Made by a program: the position numbers and the translations under genes. From assembly GCA_016717855.1 (NCBI GenBank), contig JADKEV010000067.1, positions 1 through 47,904 of the forward strand: DNA of 47,904 bases, read 5' to 3'. The DNA is from Betaproteobacteria bacterium. Lineage in GTDB: Bacteria; Pseudomonadota; Gammaproteobacteria; Burkholderiales; Casimicrobiaceae. The notes below the pieces were generated by a model. The model was given only the letters and a program-made list of their open reading frames with translations, searched no databases and was not told the origin of the DNA. Below, piece after piece: positions 32,715 to 42,357 of this stretch (position 1 is the first letter of the stretch; every line of letters begins with the position of its first letter).

Positions 32715-34298
32715 TCAGGCCCCGGCGGCCGCGGGCACGCAGAACGCGATGCCCTCGTCCTTCCACCCGTTCGCCAGCAGCGGCGCGAGCAGGGCACGGT
32801 CGACGACGTAGCGATGGTTGGAGTCGACGCCGTGCGCAAAGCCGTCATTGTAGGCGCGGTAGATGGGGACCAATCCGCTGCGACACTTCCCCGCGTCGGG
32901 CAGGCTCACCTTGAACTCGTAGCCTTCGCTGTTCCAGCGCGGTTCGGAGACCGGCGTCGAGAGTTGCAGTCCGAGTAGCGACCGGCACTCGTCGGTCGAG
33001 GCGCTGTAGAAGTGGCTGTTGGGGCCCTTGACCGGGTCGCCGTAGAACCGGCAGACGAAGGCACTCTCCTCCAGCACGTTCGGTGTCCACGCCCAGAAAT
33101 TCTGGCCGGTCTCCACCCAGCCCGCGCCGGCCGCACCGCTGCGAATCGCAGTCTTCTCGTTCTCGTCCGCGGTGATGAAGTAGTGATTGAGCGTCGTGTT
33201 ATGAAACTCCGTCACCCGCGAAAAGTTCGCGCCCGATGTCGCCTGCTTGCCGAACGCAGGGCCGGCACAATCGAGCGCCCCGCACACGAACACGCCACCC
33301 CTGCCGTCGGCAACCACGCCGCCATTCACGGCACTGAGCACATACTGGTCGGCCGGCAGGCCGCGTCCGAATTCGCTCCACGTCTGTCCGCGATCGAGCG
33401 ACAGATACACGCTGCCGCGCGCCGCGATCACCTGGCTGTCGGCGGAGTTGGGCGTCGGAAAGGCGATGTCGTCAACGAGGCCGCTGAAGGTCGCGCGCGA
33501 CCACGATCTTCCGGAGTCGGTGCTGATGTACATGCCATCCGTGGCGAGTGCAACGGCGTAGCCGCCAGGGGCGTTCGCGTTGCCCTGCACCGTCCGGAAT
33601 TGCAGGACGTCCGCCGGGAACGAGCCGTCGTCGACCCGCGACAAGCGCGTGAAGTCGAGTTGCGCGGACCCGCCCGCCGCGACCGGCGTCTGCCACAGCC
33701 CGGCTGTCGCCGGCCCGGGAATCACCCACACGCGCTGACCGTCAGCGCTGACGGCGAAGTTCGTGCGCCCGCCGTCCATCAGGATGTTCGCGGTCTGCAT
33801 GGTGTCCGTCCGCCCTTCGTCGCGGCTGAGGTAGATGTACGGCGCCTGGCCTGGCAGGGTGAGGCCGCTGAACACCGTCGCGGGAGACGTCGCTCCAAAA
33901 TACAGGGCCGGGCCCAGCGCGGTGGCGTGACTCTCGAAAATGACCTGGAATTCTATGCTGCTGTTGTGGTGCCCGTAGAGCAGGTTGCCGCCGGCGTCAT
34001 AGGTGGTGAACCGCGGGCCGGATACGGCCAGATAGTTCCCCGACGGCGCGAGAATGGAAACGTCGCGCATCCCGGTGGTCACACCGGCAAGCGTGGTCGC
34101 GTCAACCCACTGGCTGGGCAGATCGGAGTTGTCGCCCGGCGACATCAACACCTTGCCGTTAGCGACGAAGGCCTGGCCGGCCGTCGCGCACAGTGCGCCA
34201 TCCGGACAGAGGGGTTGCCAGAAGTTGCCGGCAAACGCGGGCGGGACGATGCTCGCCAACAGAAATGCCGCGGCGAGCAGCGGGCGGGGAGAACGCAT
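32715..34298 (-). CDS. Secreted BNR-repeat/sialidase-like protein with C-terminal DUF5648 domain
   Basis: The chosen start gives an immediate signal peptide (MRSPRPLLAAAFLLASIVPP, AFAG); an ATG at 34406 would add 36 residues. The body has beta-propeller Asp-box-like motifs (YLSRDEGRTDTM, YISTDSGRSWSRATF, YLSLDRGQTWSEFG), as in BNR/sialidase and VPS10-type propellers. The last 155 residues are a DUF5648 domain: TEFHNTTLNHYFITADENEK, GWVETGQNFWAW, VCRFYGDPVKGPNSHFYSAS, PIYRAYNDGF, SNHRY and ANGWKDEGIAFCVP. It is exported; whether it binds glycans is unknown. No catalytic sialidase residues can be assigned. The same C-terminal domain ends the RCC1 protein at 35866-37507. Confidence 0.83.
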   Translation of the reverse strand: MRSPRPLLAAAFLLASIVPPAFAGNFWQPLCPDGALCATAGQAFVANGKVLMSPGDNSDLPSQWVDATTLAGVTTGMRDVSILAPSGNYLAVSGPRFTTYDAGGNLLYGHHNSSIEFQVIFESHATALGPALYFGATSPATVFSGLTLPGQAPYIYLSRDEGRTDTMQTANILMDGGRTNFAVSADGQRVWVIPGPATAGLWQTPVAAGGSAQLDFTRLSRVDDGSFPADVLQFRTVQGNANAPGGYAVALATDGMYISTDSGRSWSRATFSGLVDDIAFPTPNSADSQVIAARGSVYLSLDRGQTWSEFGRGLPADQYVLSAVNGGVVADGRGGVFVCGALDCAGPAFGKQATSGANFSRVTEFHNTTLNHYFITADENEKTAIRSGAAGAGWVETGQNFWAWTPNVLEESAFVCRFYGDPVKGPNSHFYSASTDECRSLLGLQLSTPVSEPRWNSEGYEFKVSLPDAGKCRSGLVPIYRAYNDGFAHGVDSNHRYVVDRALLAPLLANGWKDEGIAFCVPAAAGA

Positions 34299-34406
34299 CG
34301 CGGCGCTGAACTGCGAATGGCGCGGCGTGGGGGATTGCTGTTCCGCGGCTGACGGCAGCGCTTTGGTGCACGCGACGTTGGCGAAATTGGCAGGCGTGTT
34401 TCTCAT

Positions 34407-34706
34407 GATCCGGGTCCAGTCCTGGTTGAAAGTGCGAGGACCCAAGATTGCGGCAATGGCTGTCATCACGCCATCCCGCATTGACGGGACAGGGCCTTGC
34501 TCACGATCAACGCATCGTCCGGATCCGTGGACCGCAGTCCGTCGACGGTCTGCACTGGTCCGGCTTCGATGCAGTCGTCCACGTCCGACCAGACCGCCTG
34601 CCCGTTCTGGAACAAGACATGGGTCAAACCGTTGCTGCCAGCGCAAATGCCGCGTCGGGTGATGGCGCACCTTGCCGGAACGGGCTGCCAACCCGATAAT
34701 CCCGGC
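34407..34706. other. 300-base divergent interval
   Basis: Between the BNR-protein gene and the aminotransferase. It holds the aminotransferase promoter at its right end. A minus-strand open frame (34466 to about 34660) with high GC at third positions has no good start codon and no recognisable product; I do not call it a gene. Confidence 0.4.
34672..34700 (+). promoter_or_regulatory. Promoter placing the start site at the aminotransferase ATG (leaderless)
   Basis: TTGCCG (34672-34677), a 17-base spacer and GATAAT (34695-34700). Six bases later comes the ATG at 34707, so transcription would begin at or within a base or two of the start codon. There is no Shine-Dalgarno sequence upstream, which agrees with a leaderless message. 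Confidence 0.5.
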
Positions 34707-35852
34707 ATGCTGCTCCCCTGCCAACGCGCACTCTTCGAGATCCCGGACCACGTCGCGTATTTCAACTGCGCGTACATGTCGCCGCTGCTGCGGAGCGTTC
34801 GCGAGGCAGGCGTCAGGGCCGTCGCGCTCAAGACGCGGCCCTGGGAACTGACACCGGCGATGTTCTTCGAATCGATGGAAACGGCGCGCGAAGGCTTCGC
34901 CACCCTTGCCGGGACAGCCGCCGACAACGTCGCCCTGATCCCTGCCGCCAGCTACGGCATGGCGGTCGCAGCACTCAATCTCCCGGTTGCGCGCGGGCAG
35001 CAAGTTCTGCTGCTGGATGAGGAATTTCCCTCGACCATCTACGCCTGGCAGGATCGCGCCAAGTCCGCGGGCGCCGAAGCGGTATTGCTCCGGCGTCCGG
35101 CGGACGACGACTGGACCCGTGTTGTGCTCGAGGCCATCAGCGCGCGCACCGCGGTCGCCGCGTTGCCGCACTGCCATTGGACCGATGGGGGCCTGCTCGA
35201 CCTGGCCCGGATACGCACCGCGCTCGATGCGGTAGGCGCCACGCTGGCGCTCGATGTCACCCAATCTCTGGGCGCACTGCCGCTCGATCTCTCCGCGGTC
35301 CGGCCGGACATGATGGTCGCGGCGTGCTACAAGTGGCTGCTCGGGCCCTACAGCACCGGGTTCCTGTACGTGGCGCCCCGGTGGCACCAGGGAACGCCGC
35401 TCGAGCGCAGCTGGATTTCGCGGGAGGGATCCGAAGACTTCTCCAGGCTGGTGGACTATCGCGCCGGGTTCCGGCCCGGCGCGCGGCGCTACGACGTGGG
35501 AGAACCCTCCAACTTCGCCCTGTTGCCGATGGTGACCGAGGCGTTGCGCCAGCTTGGCGCCTGGACCATTCCGGCTATCCAGCAGACGCTCGCCGCGTAC
35601 TGCCGGGAGTTGCTCGAGGCGGTCGAGCCGCTGGGCTTTACGGCAGTCCCGGCCGACCGCCGGGCGGGCCACTTCCTCGGCCTGCGCCGCGCGCGAGGCA
35701 TGTCCCCGGACCTCGCCTTGCGGCTCGCCGCCGCAGGGGTATATGCAAGCGTGAGAGGCAACTCGCTGCGGGTCACCCCGCATCTCTACAACAACCGGCC
35801 CGATCTGGACCGGTTCGTCGCCGCGCTCACTGCCGCCACGGCCCCTGGCTGA
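34707..35852 (+). CDS. Class V aminotransferase (kynureninase/cysteine desulfurase-like), probably leaderless
   Basis: A 381-residue PLP enzyme. Features: FEIPDHVAYFNCAYMSPLLR at the N terminus, NVALIPAASYGMAVAALNLP, EFPSTIYAWQDRAKSAGAEA, LALDVTQSLGALPLDL (cofactor-binding Asp) and VAACYKWLLGPYSTGFLYVA with the Schiff-base Lys. The C-terminal domain contains SVRGNSLRVTPHLYNN with the substrate-binding Arg. The start at 34707 matches the family N terminus; an open frame upstream to 34497 has no family similarity. The predicted promoter leaves no room for a leader. The reaction (transamination, desulfuration, hydrolysis or epimerisation) cannot be told from sequence. Confidence 0.9.
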   Translation: MLLPCQRALFEIPDHVAYFNCAYMSPLLRSVREAGVRAVALKTRPWELTPAMFFESMETAREGFATLAGTAADNVALIPAASYGMAVAALNLPVARGQQVLLLDEEFPSTIYAWQDRAKSAGAEAVLLRRPADDDWTRVVLEAISARTAVAALPHCHWTDGGLLDLARIRTALDAVGATLALDVTQSLGALPLDLSAVRPDMMVAACYKWLLGPYSTGFLYVAPRWHQGTPLERSWISREGSEDFSRLVDYRAGFRPGARRYDVGEPSNFALLPMVTEALRQLGAWTIPAIQQTLAAYCRELLEAVEPLGFTAVPADRRAGHFLGLRRARGMSPDLALRLAAAGVYASVRGNSLRVTPHLYNNRPDLDRFVAALTAATAPG

Positions 35853-35865
35853 CGAAAGTGCCCGA

Positions 35866-37507
35866 TCACTGCTCGGGCACGCAGAACACCGGCCCCTCGT
35901 CGCGCCAGCCCTGGGCGGCGAGCGCGATGACGTTGGTGCGGACGGTGTCGTACCGGTGATTGCTGTCCTTCACCGGGAAGCCCTGGTTGTAGGCGCGGTA
36001 CACCACTTGCATGCCGACAGGACAGGTCTTGTCGGCGCTCAGCGGCGTCGCGTAGTAATCGTAACTCTCGAACTTCCACGATTTGGCTGTCGCGCTGTAC
36101 TGCGCCTTGAGCGCATTGCACTCGGCGGCGTCGATCGTGTAGAAATGGCTCGCCGGACCGTAGATGGCGCCGGTGTCGGGGTTGGTATTGGTGTTGCCGT
36201 AGAAGCGGCAGATCTGCTCCGTGCCGCCGACCGGAAAGCGCATCAGGGTCTCCACCCACGGCCCCGCGGCGCCGCTGGCCACCGCGGTGGCTTCGGCGTT
36301 GTCGGCCGTCCGGAAGAAGATGTCGCGTTCGGCCAGATAGAACTCGCGCGCGTACTTGAAGCTGCCGATCAGCTGCGGCGCGCCCCAGTTGCCGATGAGC
36401 AGCGGCAGTGATTGGTTCGTGTGCGTGCCGTCGCCGATCTGGTCGGCGCTGCCGTCGCCCCACACATACAGTTCGCCATCGGCCTGGATGGCGACGTTCT
36501 GGTACCAGCCGGCGGCGAACGGCTGCCAGGTCGGATCGGCGCCCATCGGCGTGGGCGTGGTGACGATGGTGGACAGCGGCACGCCGGTACCCAGTGCGCC
36601 GTAGGTGTTCCAGCCCCAGGTCCACAATGTGCCGTCGGCCTTCCGCGCGATCGAATGCCGGATGCCCGCCGAGATGCCGACCCAGTTCGAGTCGGTGCCG
36701 ATGCGCGTGGGCGACAGGACCGCGGTGGCCGTGGTGCCGACGCCGGCCTGGCCGCTGTCGTTGCGGCCCCAGCCCCACAGCGAGCCGTCGCGCTTGATCG
36801 CCAGCGAGTGTTCCTGCGCCGCGATCGCGATCCAGTCGGAGTCGGTCCCGACCCGGATCGGCGTGCTCTTGCTGGTATTCGTGCCGTCACCCAGGGCGCC
36901 GTAGAACGTGTTGCGGCCCCAGGCCCACAGCGTGCCATCGGTGCGCAGGCCAATCGTGTGCTCGAGTCCGCCGGCGACCGCGCGCCAGTTGTTCGCGGTC
37001 CCGACTTTCACCGGCTCCGTCGCATCGACTCCCGTGCCGTTGCCCAGGGTATTGTAGAAGTCCGATCCCCACGCCCACAGCGTGCCGTCGTCCTTGATCG
37101 CATAGCTGGAATTGCGCCCGGTCGAAATCGACCGCCAGTCGTTGGCGGTGCCCACTCGCACCGGGCTGTTCTGAATCGTCTTGTTGCCGACGCCGACTTC
37201 ACCGGAAAGATTCCTCCCCCACGCCCAGATGCTGCCATCGCTCTTGAGCGCCAGCGTGTGATTCTCCCCGCTGGAGACCGCGCGCCAGTCTGTGGCGGCA
37301 CCGATCTGCGTGGGCGTCCTGACACTGAGCGACGTGCCGTGGCTGCCGTTGCCGACTTCGCCGTAGGTGTTGTCGCCCCACGACCACAAGGTGCCATCGA
37401 CCTTGACCGCCCGGGTCCCGTTCGAGCCGCCGGCGACGCGGGTGCCATAGGCTTGCGCCAAAGGCAGGCAGATGCAGATTCAGCAGCACCATCGGATCGA
37501 GCAACAT
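35866..37507 (-). CDS. Secreted RCC1-repeat protein with C-terminal DUF5648 domain (N-terminal frameshift)
   Basis: Seven RCC1-type propeller blades are readable, each like DGTLWAWGRNTFYGALGDG (others DGTLWSWGDNTYGEVGNG, DGSLWGWGRNDSGQAGVG, DGELYVWGDGSADQIGDG). The last 165 residues are DUF5648: EFYLAERDIFFRTADNAEA, ICRFYGNTNTN, GPASHFYTIDAAECNALKAQ, VYRAYNQGFPVKDSNHRYDT, GWRDEGPVFCVPEQ. The frame from 37461 lacks a signal peptide. Removing one T near 37458 joins it to MVLLNLHLPALAQAYGTRVA, a normal signal ending ALAQA, so the start is taken at 37507 (Met-Leu-Leu-Asp-Pro-Met). It is exported and likely mediates protein or glycan contacts; function unknown. It converges on the aminotransferase gene. 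Confidence 0.85.
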
Positions 37508-37679
37508 GCCGACTCGGTCAATTGCACATTTTCGTCTTTGAATCGCTGGCCGAGGCGGTACGGCGCCGCGCCCGCTTGGCGGACGGCAAGAAGTGGTCGA
37601 GTCCACTGACCTTGTACAATGAGGAGAACCTGCGGTAGGAAAGGCGTGACGGTCCGACCCAATCCGAAAGGAAATGTGA

Positions 37680-38796
37680 GTGCCCGAGACCGCAAACAAG
37701 CCCGGACGAATTCTCCTGTTGCAGTGGTCCGGCAGCGCCTACGACTCGCTCCGCGGCTTTTTGCGGCTGGCCGGAGAAGAGTTTGCCGCCGACGGCCATG
37801 AGGTCCACACCGTCGTGATCGATCACCCTGGCTGGCAGGACAAACTGAACGCCGCCGCGGGCGGCGGCGCGCTGTTCGCGCTGGGCATGTCGGTGGCACG
37901 CGATCCGCAATCGCTATCTGCTGCACGGCTACGTGTTTCCCGACCACGCGCGTTATGCGATGCGGCACTTCAATGCCAACGGGTCCGCGTGCTTCCTGCA
38001 CATGGGCATTCCGCCGCGGCGCATTTTTGCCGGCGCACCGCTGCCGGCGAGAGCGCGCAACGGTCGCATCGTGTTCACCAAGAGCGGCGCCGACACCACC
38101 AGCATCGAGGCACGCTGGCGCAGCTTTGTCCCGCCGCTGCGCGGCTCGTGTTCGCAGCGGCCGAGGAACTCTATCACCGCAGCACGGCAGACTTCCTCGG
38201 GGTGTTGGGGCGCCTGGCCGAGCCGCACGGCTTGTTGCTCGACGGTAACAGCGAGCTCACCTGAACCTGATCCGCGAGGTCGATACCTATGTCGGATTTC
38301 GCCGCGCAAACCTCGTGGTGGACGCGGTGCTGCGGTACCCAGTGGATGTCTACGGCACGGGCTGGGAACACATCGACTGGAGCGGGGATCGGCGGCTTAC
38401 AAGGGACCGGCCGACTGGAATCGGATGACCACGCTGCTGCCCGGATACCTGGGCTGCCTGTCCACCAATCCCCTGATCGATGAATCCGTGCACGACCGCA
38501 GCTTCTTTGCGCTGGCCGCCAACGTGGTGCCGGTGGCGGACTCCAATGCCTTTTCCCGCCGGCACATGGCCGGGCTGGAGCGCTATGCGTTCCGCTTCGA
38601 ACCGCAGTCGATCCGGGCCGCGGTCGAAGCCTTGCTTGCGGGGCCGGAGCAGGCTCTGGAGCACACCGAGGCCGCCTGGCGCGCGCTGGACCCCGTCTTC
38701 GCGATGCGCGAGTCGCTGCGGCGCCTTGCCGTCTACGCGCGCATGGTTGCCACCAACGCCCGCTGCGCGCCTGACGCGTCGGTCCTGGACGCGGCC
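37680..38796 (+). CDS. CgeB-like glycosyltransferase, multiply frameshifted
   Basis: The start is GTG with AAAGGA upstream (MPETANKPGRILLLQWSGSA, YDSLRGFLRLAGEEFAADGH, EVHTVVIDHPGW). After indels near 37905, 38145, 38270 and 38390 the C-terminal half reads LREVDTYVGFRRANLVVDAV-like, VYGTGWEHIDWSG, WNRMTTLLPGYLGCLSTNPL, IDESVHDRSFFALAANVVPV, ADSNAFSRRHMAGLERYAFR. This NP...E..HDR..E/ALA layout is typical of CgeB/group 1-like glycosyltransferases acting on polysaccharides or glycans. The C-terminal boundary is uncertain. It precedes a Glf remnant, suggesting a surface-glycan locus that is damaged in this sequence. Confidence 0.7.
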
Positions 38797-39029
38797 ATGT
38801 CGTCATTGCTCGTCGTCGGTGCCGGGTTCGCGGGAGCTGGAGCTCGAGGACCTGCGCGTCGGCGTGGTCAGGCGCATTCCCTCGGCGCTACCGCGAAACG
38901 GCCGCCAAACTGCCCAACATGACCTTCATCGGCCGCTGCGGCACCTACCTGTATTTCGACATGGATCAGGTAATCAGCCAATCGCTGCTGCGCGCCCGCC
39001 GCTGGCTGAAAAACCATGGCGCCCGATGA
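38797..39029 (+). pseudogene. glf: UDP-galactopyranose mutase-like remnant (both ends, middle missing)
   Basis: The ATG at 38797 opens MSSLLVVGAGFAGA, an FAD-binding start. Within 100 bases the sequence becomes a flavoprotein C terminus: RYRETAAKLPNMTFIGRCGT, YLYFDMDQVISQSLLRARRW, LKNHGAR, then TGA. That ending is typical of UDP-galactopyranose mutase. About 300 residues are absent and the two parts are in different frames. Either a real deletion or an assembly collapse; neighbouring genes show similar losses, so collapse is favoured. Confidence 0.6.
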
Positions 39030-39176
39030 GCGCGATCAAACGCGGCCCTCCCTCGGTCAACGCCCGGTTCGCCGCACTCATGGAGTCGACAGCTGCGCGG
39101 CAGCGGAATTTCGTCCGTATTCGACTGCCGTGACACGCTGTTGACGAGGGTGCAGCGGCCGCGGATACTCGGGGTC

Positions 39177-40028
39177 GTGCCGTCGCATTTCCCATCCTCT
39201 GAATCGCTGGCCGCATTGTCAGGTGCGGCATTCGATGTCGCCGTCATTGGCGGCGGGATCAACGGCGCGAGCGCGGCACAGCACCTCGCCGCCGCGGGCT
39301 ATTCGGTGCTGCTGGTCGACAAGGGCGATTTCGGGTCGGGATCGAGCGGCCGGTCGAGCCGCCTCCTCCATTGCGGCTTGCGTTATCTTGCGCCGGGGCG
39401 GTCGCTGTTCGACTTCGTTCGCCATCCGAGCCGGCTGGCCGCCGCGCTACGCATGGCCAGGAAGGGGATGGAGGCGCGGGCCGAATTCGTGGGCACTTCC
39501 GCGGAACAGGCGCCGGCGATGCGCTTCTGCTTTCCGATATTCAAGGGGGGTCCGTATCGCGGCTGGCAGATCGACCTGGCGTTTCGATTGCTCGATCGCC
39601 TGGGGCCGGGCGGCCTGCCGCTCGACTACGAGCGCGTGCCCGCGGAGGCCGCGCTGCGCATGCCGCTCCTGCGCTGGATCCGCGATCCCCAGTCGCTCGA
39701 GTCGGTGGCGATGTACCGCGAATACCAGTTCGACTGGCCGGAGCGGGTCTGCATCGACGCCGTCCTCGACGCCGAACGGCTGGGCGCGGTCGTGCGCAAC
39801 TACACCGAGGCGCGCATCGTATCCCGCGACACCGACGGCTGGTCGCTCGAAATTGCGCACGCCGATGCGCCAGCTCCCGCTGCGGCCGAACTGCCGCTGG
39901 CCCGAGGGATCGGTCGCGCTACAGGTCGCGCAGGTCGACGACAACCGCGCCGGCTGCCCCGGCGGGCAGGCATCCTCGGCATCCAATGCGCCAGTTGCTC
40001 GGCTGCGAGCCGATTGCGGCCAACATGA
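39177..40028 (+). pseudogene. GlpD-like FAD-dependent oxidoreductase, N-terminal half only
   Basis: From GTG at 39177 (TTG at 39141 is the alternative) the protein reads MPSHFPSSESLAALSGAAFD, then VAVIGGGINGASAAQHLAAA (FAD-binding), KGDFGSGSSGRSSRLLHCGL and RYLAPGRSLFDFVRHPSRLA, matching glycerol-3-phosphate dehydrogenase-type flavoproteins. FPIFKGGPYRGWQIDLAFRL and YREYQFDWPERVCIDAVLDA follow. Past residue 240 the similarity degrades; a region equivalent to the family VVNAAGPW motif is only faintly visible (around 39930-39965). The catalytic and C-terminal domains are not found in the following kilobase. A truncated or badly corrupted gene. Confidence 0.7.
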
Positions 40029-41031
40029 TTGCGCAGAACCGCATGCGGAGCAGTTCTGCACCGGAAGATCACTTCGGCGCGAATGAGACCGTGACGAAGG
40101 CGCAAGGACCGGATCCGCACCGCCCAGGCACCGCCATTTCGCGCGACGAGCCGCAGCCGCAATTCGCCGGCGAATCCGGGATGACATGGCTGTCCGCCGC
40201 CACACACGACGCGAAGTTCAGGATGGGAACGTCGCGCACCTCCACGCCTGCCGTGGGCCGCGTATCGCCAGACCGGCAAGCCAGCTGACGCATCGCTCCG
40301 TCGCGAGTCGACCGGCGTTGGTGATCCGCCTGGCGACCACGCAGAATCCGGAGTGTCACCCGGTATCGATGTTCGCACGAACCGGATGCGGCGCCGCGCT
40401 CCTGACGCATCGTCAAGTGCCGACCTCCGCCATGGCGTCTCGCGCAGCATGCCCGGACGCTGATGGGTCGCTGATACCGCCGCCTGGGACCAGGCTGGCG
40501 AGCGCCCCCACGCCGTACAGGCCAGCCGGCCGACGTGATGGCCGAGTGCGTCGACGCGCGGAAACAACAGGCAGTTCTCAATTCCGGGCCGTCGTGCTGT
40601 TTGAGCGCGCTTGGCACCGCGCTGTCGACCCGAGCCGTTGTCGCTGAAACACCACGCACAACCGCTCGCGCGCCATTCGAAACCCGCCTCGATGAAGGTG
40701 AACGGTCCAGCCAGCTTCGACGCCTCGGCGGCGGCACGCTGACCTGGATCGAGTCCCGGGCAGCCGCGATGAAGACCAAGCACGCCCAACGCCACTTTGC
40801 GGCCCAGCGCGACGAGACCATCAAGCGCCTGAATGAAACCCGCGAGGCCAGTCAGGCCGCTCTCGATCGGCACGCCAACCATGGGCTGAGCCAGCTGAAG
40901 TCCCACGATAGCTTCACAAGGCCGACGGAATTCCCGAAGAAGCCGCCGAACTCCCTGCGGCTGGCCGCGAAAGCTGCGGTCTTTGACCTTGCGCAAAGTC
41001 CGCGGCGGCAACTGGCGCACGATGCGCGGTA
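40029..41031. other. One-kilobase stretch with no recognisable gene
   Basis: No frame on either strand gives a family I recognise. A plus-strand frame from about 40745 to 41032 has GC-rich third positions, includes KHAQRHFAAQRDETIKRLNE, and its TAA overlaps the next ATG (TAATG), so a real gene end may lie here. The stretch should hold the missing C-terminal half of the GlpD-like protein but none of its motifs are visible. Heavy sequence error or an unrecognised gene are both possible. Confidence 0.4.
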
Positions 41032-41689
41032 ATGACGATCTCCTTCCAATCCCGGATGGACGCAGCGCGGCAACTCGCCAAGGCGCTGTCGCGTTACCGC
41101 GGCCAGAATCCTGATACTGGCGATTCCGCGCGGTGCCGTGGGCATGGGCAAGGTGCTCGCGGACGAACTGGGCGGGGAACTCGACGTGGTCCTGGTGCGC
41201 AAACTGGGCGCGCCGTTCAATCCGGAATTTGCGGTGGGCGCGGTCGATGAATCAGGATGGGCCTATATCGCCGGGCACGCTGCCTCGGCCGGTGCAGACA
41301 CGGCCTCCCTGCAGCGGGAAAAGCAGGCGCAAAGGGAAACGCTGCGCACGCGCCGCGCCCAATACACGCCTGCACGTCCGCCGCTTGACCCCAAAGGCAG
41401 GATCGTGATCGTGGTCGACGACGGGCTCGCGACCGGTGCCAGCATGTTTGCCGCATTGCACGCGGTGCGCGCCCGGAAGCCGCAGCGCCTGATCTGCGCC
41501 ATACCCGTCGCCGCCCCGGACAGCCTCGAACGCGTCAGGCCATTAGCCGACGAAGTGGTGTGCCTCGCGGCCCCGAACCAGTTCTATGCGGTCGGACAGT
41601 TTTATCGCGAGTTCGGGCAGGTGGAGGATGCGGAAGTCATCGCCATTCTCAGGGAGGGCACAGGTCCGCACAGCGGGGCCAATCCATGA
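41032..41689 (+). CDS. Phosphoribosyltransferase-domain protein, one frameshift
   Basis: A protein of about 218 residues. The N terminus is MTISFQSRMDAARQLAKALS followed, after an indel near 41108, by ILILAIPRGAVGMGKVLADE, LDVVLVRKLGAPFNPEFAVG and the PRPP-binding signature IVIVVDDGLATGASMFAALH. AAPNQFYAVGQFYREFGQVE ends it. This type I PRTase group is usually found next to, or fused with, a dienelactone-hydrolase-like protein, as here: the next gene starts inside its stop (ATGA). The nucleobase or other acceptor is unknown. Confidence 0.85.
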
Positions 41690-42357
41690 GTGTCGCCGGC
41701 GGTCAGCTCGCGGTGTCGATTCCGGCGGACAAGGTCACGCTCGAAGGCGTGCTCGAACTGCCGCCGCAGCCAGACGGCGTGGTGGTGTTTTCGCATGGCA
41801 GCGGCTCCGGCCGTCTGTCGCCGCGCAACCGCTACGTGGCCTCCGAGTTGCGACAGCTCGGACTGGGCACGCTGCTGCTGGACCTGCTCACGGCTGACGA
41901 GGATCTGGACCGGGAGAAGCGCTTCGACATCCGCCTGCTGACCGCCCGCCTCGGGCAGGCGGTGCGCGTCGTGCGCGGGCAGCCTTCGACGCGCGCACTG
42001 CCCATCGGTCTTTTCGGTGCCAGCACCGGCGCGGCCTCGGCGCTGCGTGTCGCCGCCAGCATGCCGAAAGACATTGGCGCGGTGGTCTCGCGTGGTGGCC
42101 GGCCCGACCTTGCCGGAGACGAACTGCTCGGACGCGTTATTGCGCCGACGTTGCTGATCGTCGGTGGATTCGACCGTGAAGTCATATTGCTGAACGAATT
42201 GGCGCGCGACGCGCTGACCCACTGCCAGCGCGAACTGGTGATTGTTGCGGGCGCCACGCACCTGTTCGAGGAACCGGGCACGCTGGATCAGGTGGCGCAG
42301 CTTGCCGGACAGTGGTTCTCCCGCCATCTCCGGCGGCACACAAACGTCAACCCTTGA
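41686..42357 (+). CDS. Alpha/beta hydrolase (dienelactone hydrolase-like)
   Basis: An intact 223-residue hydrolase. Features: VVVFSHGSGSGRLSPRNRYV (oxyanion region), the nucleophile elbow LFGASTGAASALRVA (GxSxG), a late Asp in IVGGFDREV and the His in VIVAGATHLFEEPG. It is translationally coupled to the phosphoribosyltransferase by ATGA overlap. Its stop overlaps the convergent RtcB end by 11 bases. The substrate is unknown. Confidence 0.9.
   Translation: MSVAGGQLAVSIPADKVTLEGVLELPPQPDGVVVFSHGSGSGRLSPRNRYVASELRQLGLGTLLLDLLTADEDLDREKRFDIRLLTARLGQAVRVVRGQPSTRALPIGLFGASTGAASALRVAASMPKDIGAVVSRGGRPDLAGDELLGRVIAPTLLIVGGFDREVILLNELARDALTHCQRELVIVAGATHLFEEPGTLDQVAQLAGQWFSRHLRRHTNVNP

Noticed and set aside
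34466..34663. Minus-strand peptide of about 65 residues ending SKALSRQCGMA
   Set aside because: Third-position GC is high but there is no ATG or GTG with a ribosome site and no similarity I recognise.
34407..35783. In-frame upstream extension of the BNR protein on the minus strand (1022 residues in total)
   Set aside because: The added part is antisense to the aminotransferase and would bury the signal peptide.
39026..39136. Short ORF MSAIKRGPPSVNARFAALME after the Glf remnant
   Set aside because: It is too short, in a damaged region, without a ribosome binding site or known relatives.
39800..41020. 406-residue minus-strand open frame
   Set aside because: It is antisense to the GlpD-like coding for its last 230 bases, has no recognisable domain and lies in an error-rich zone where high GC makes long shadow frames common.
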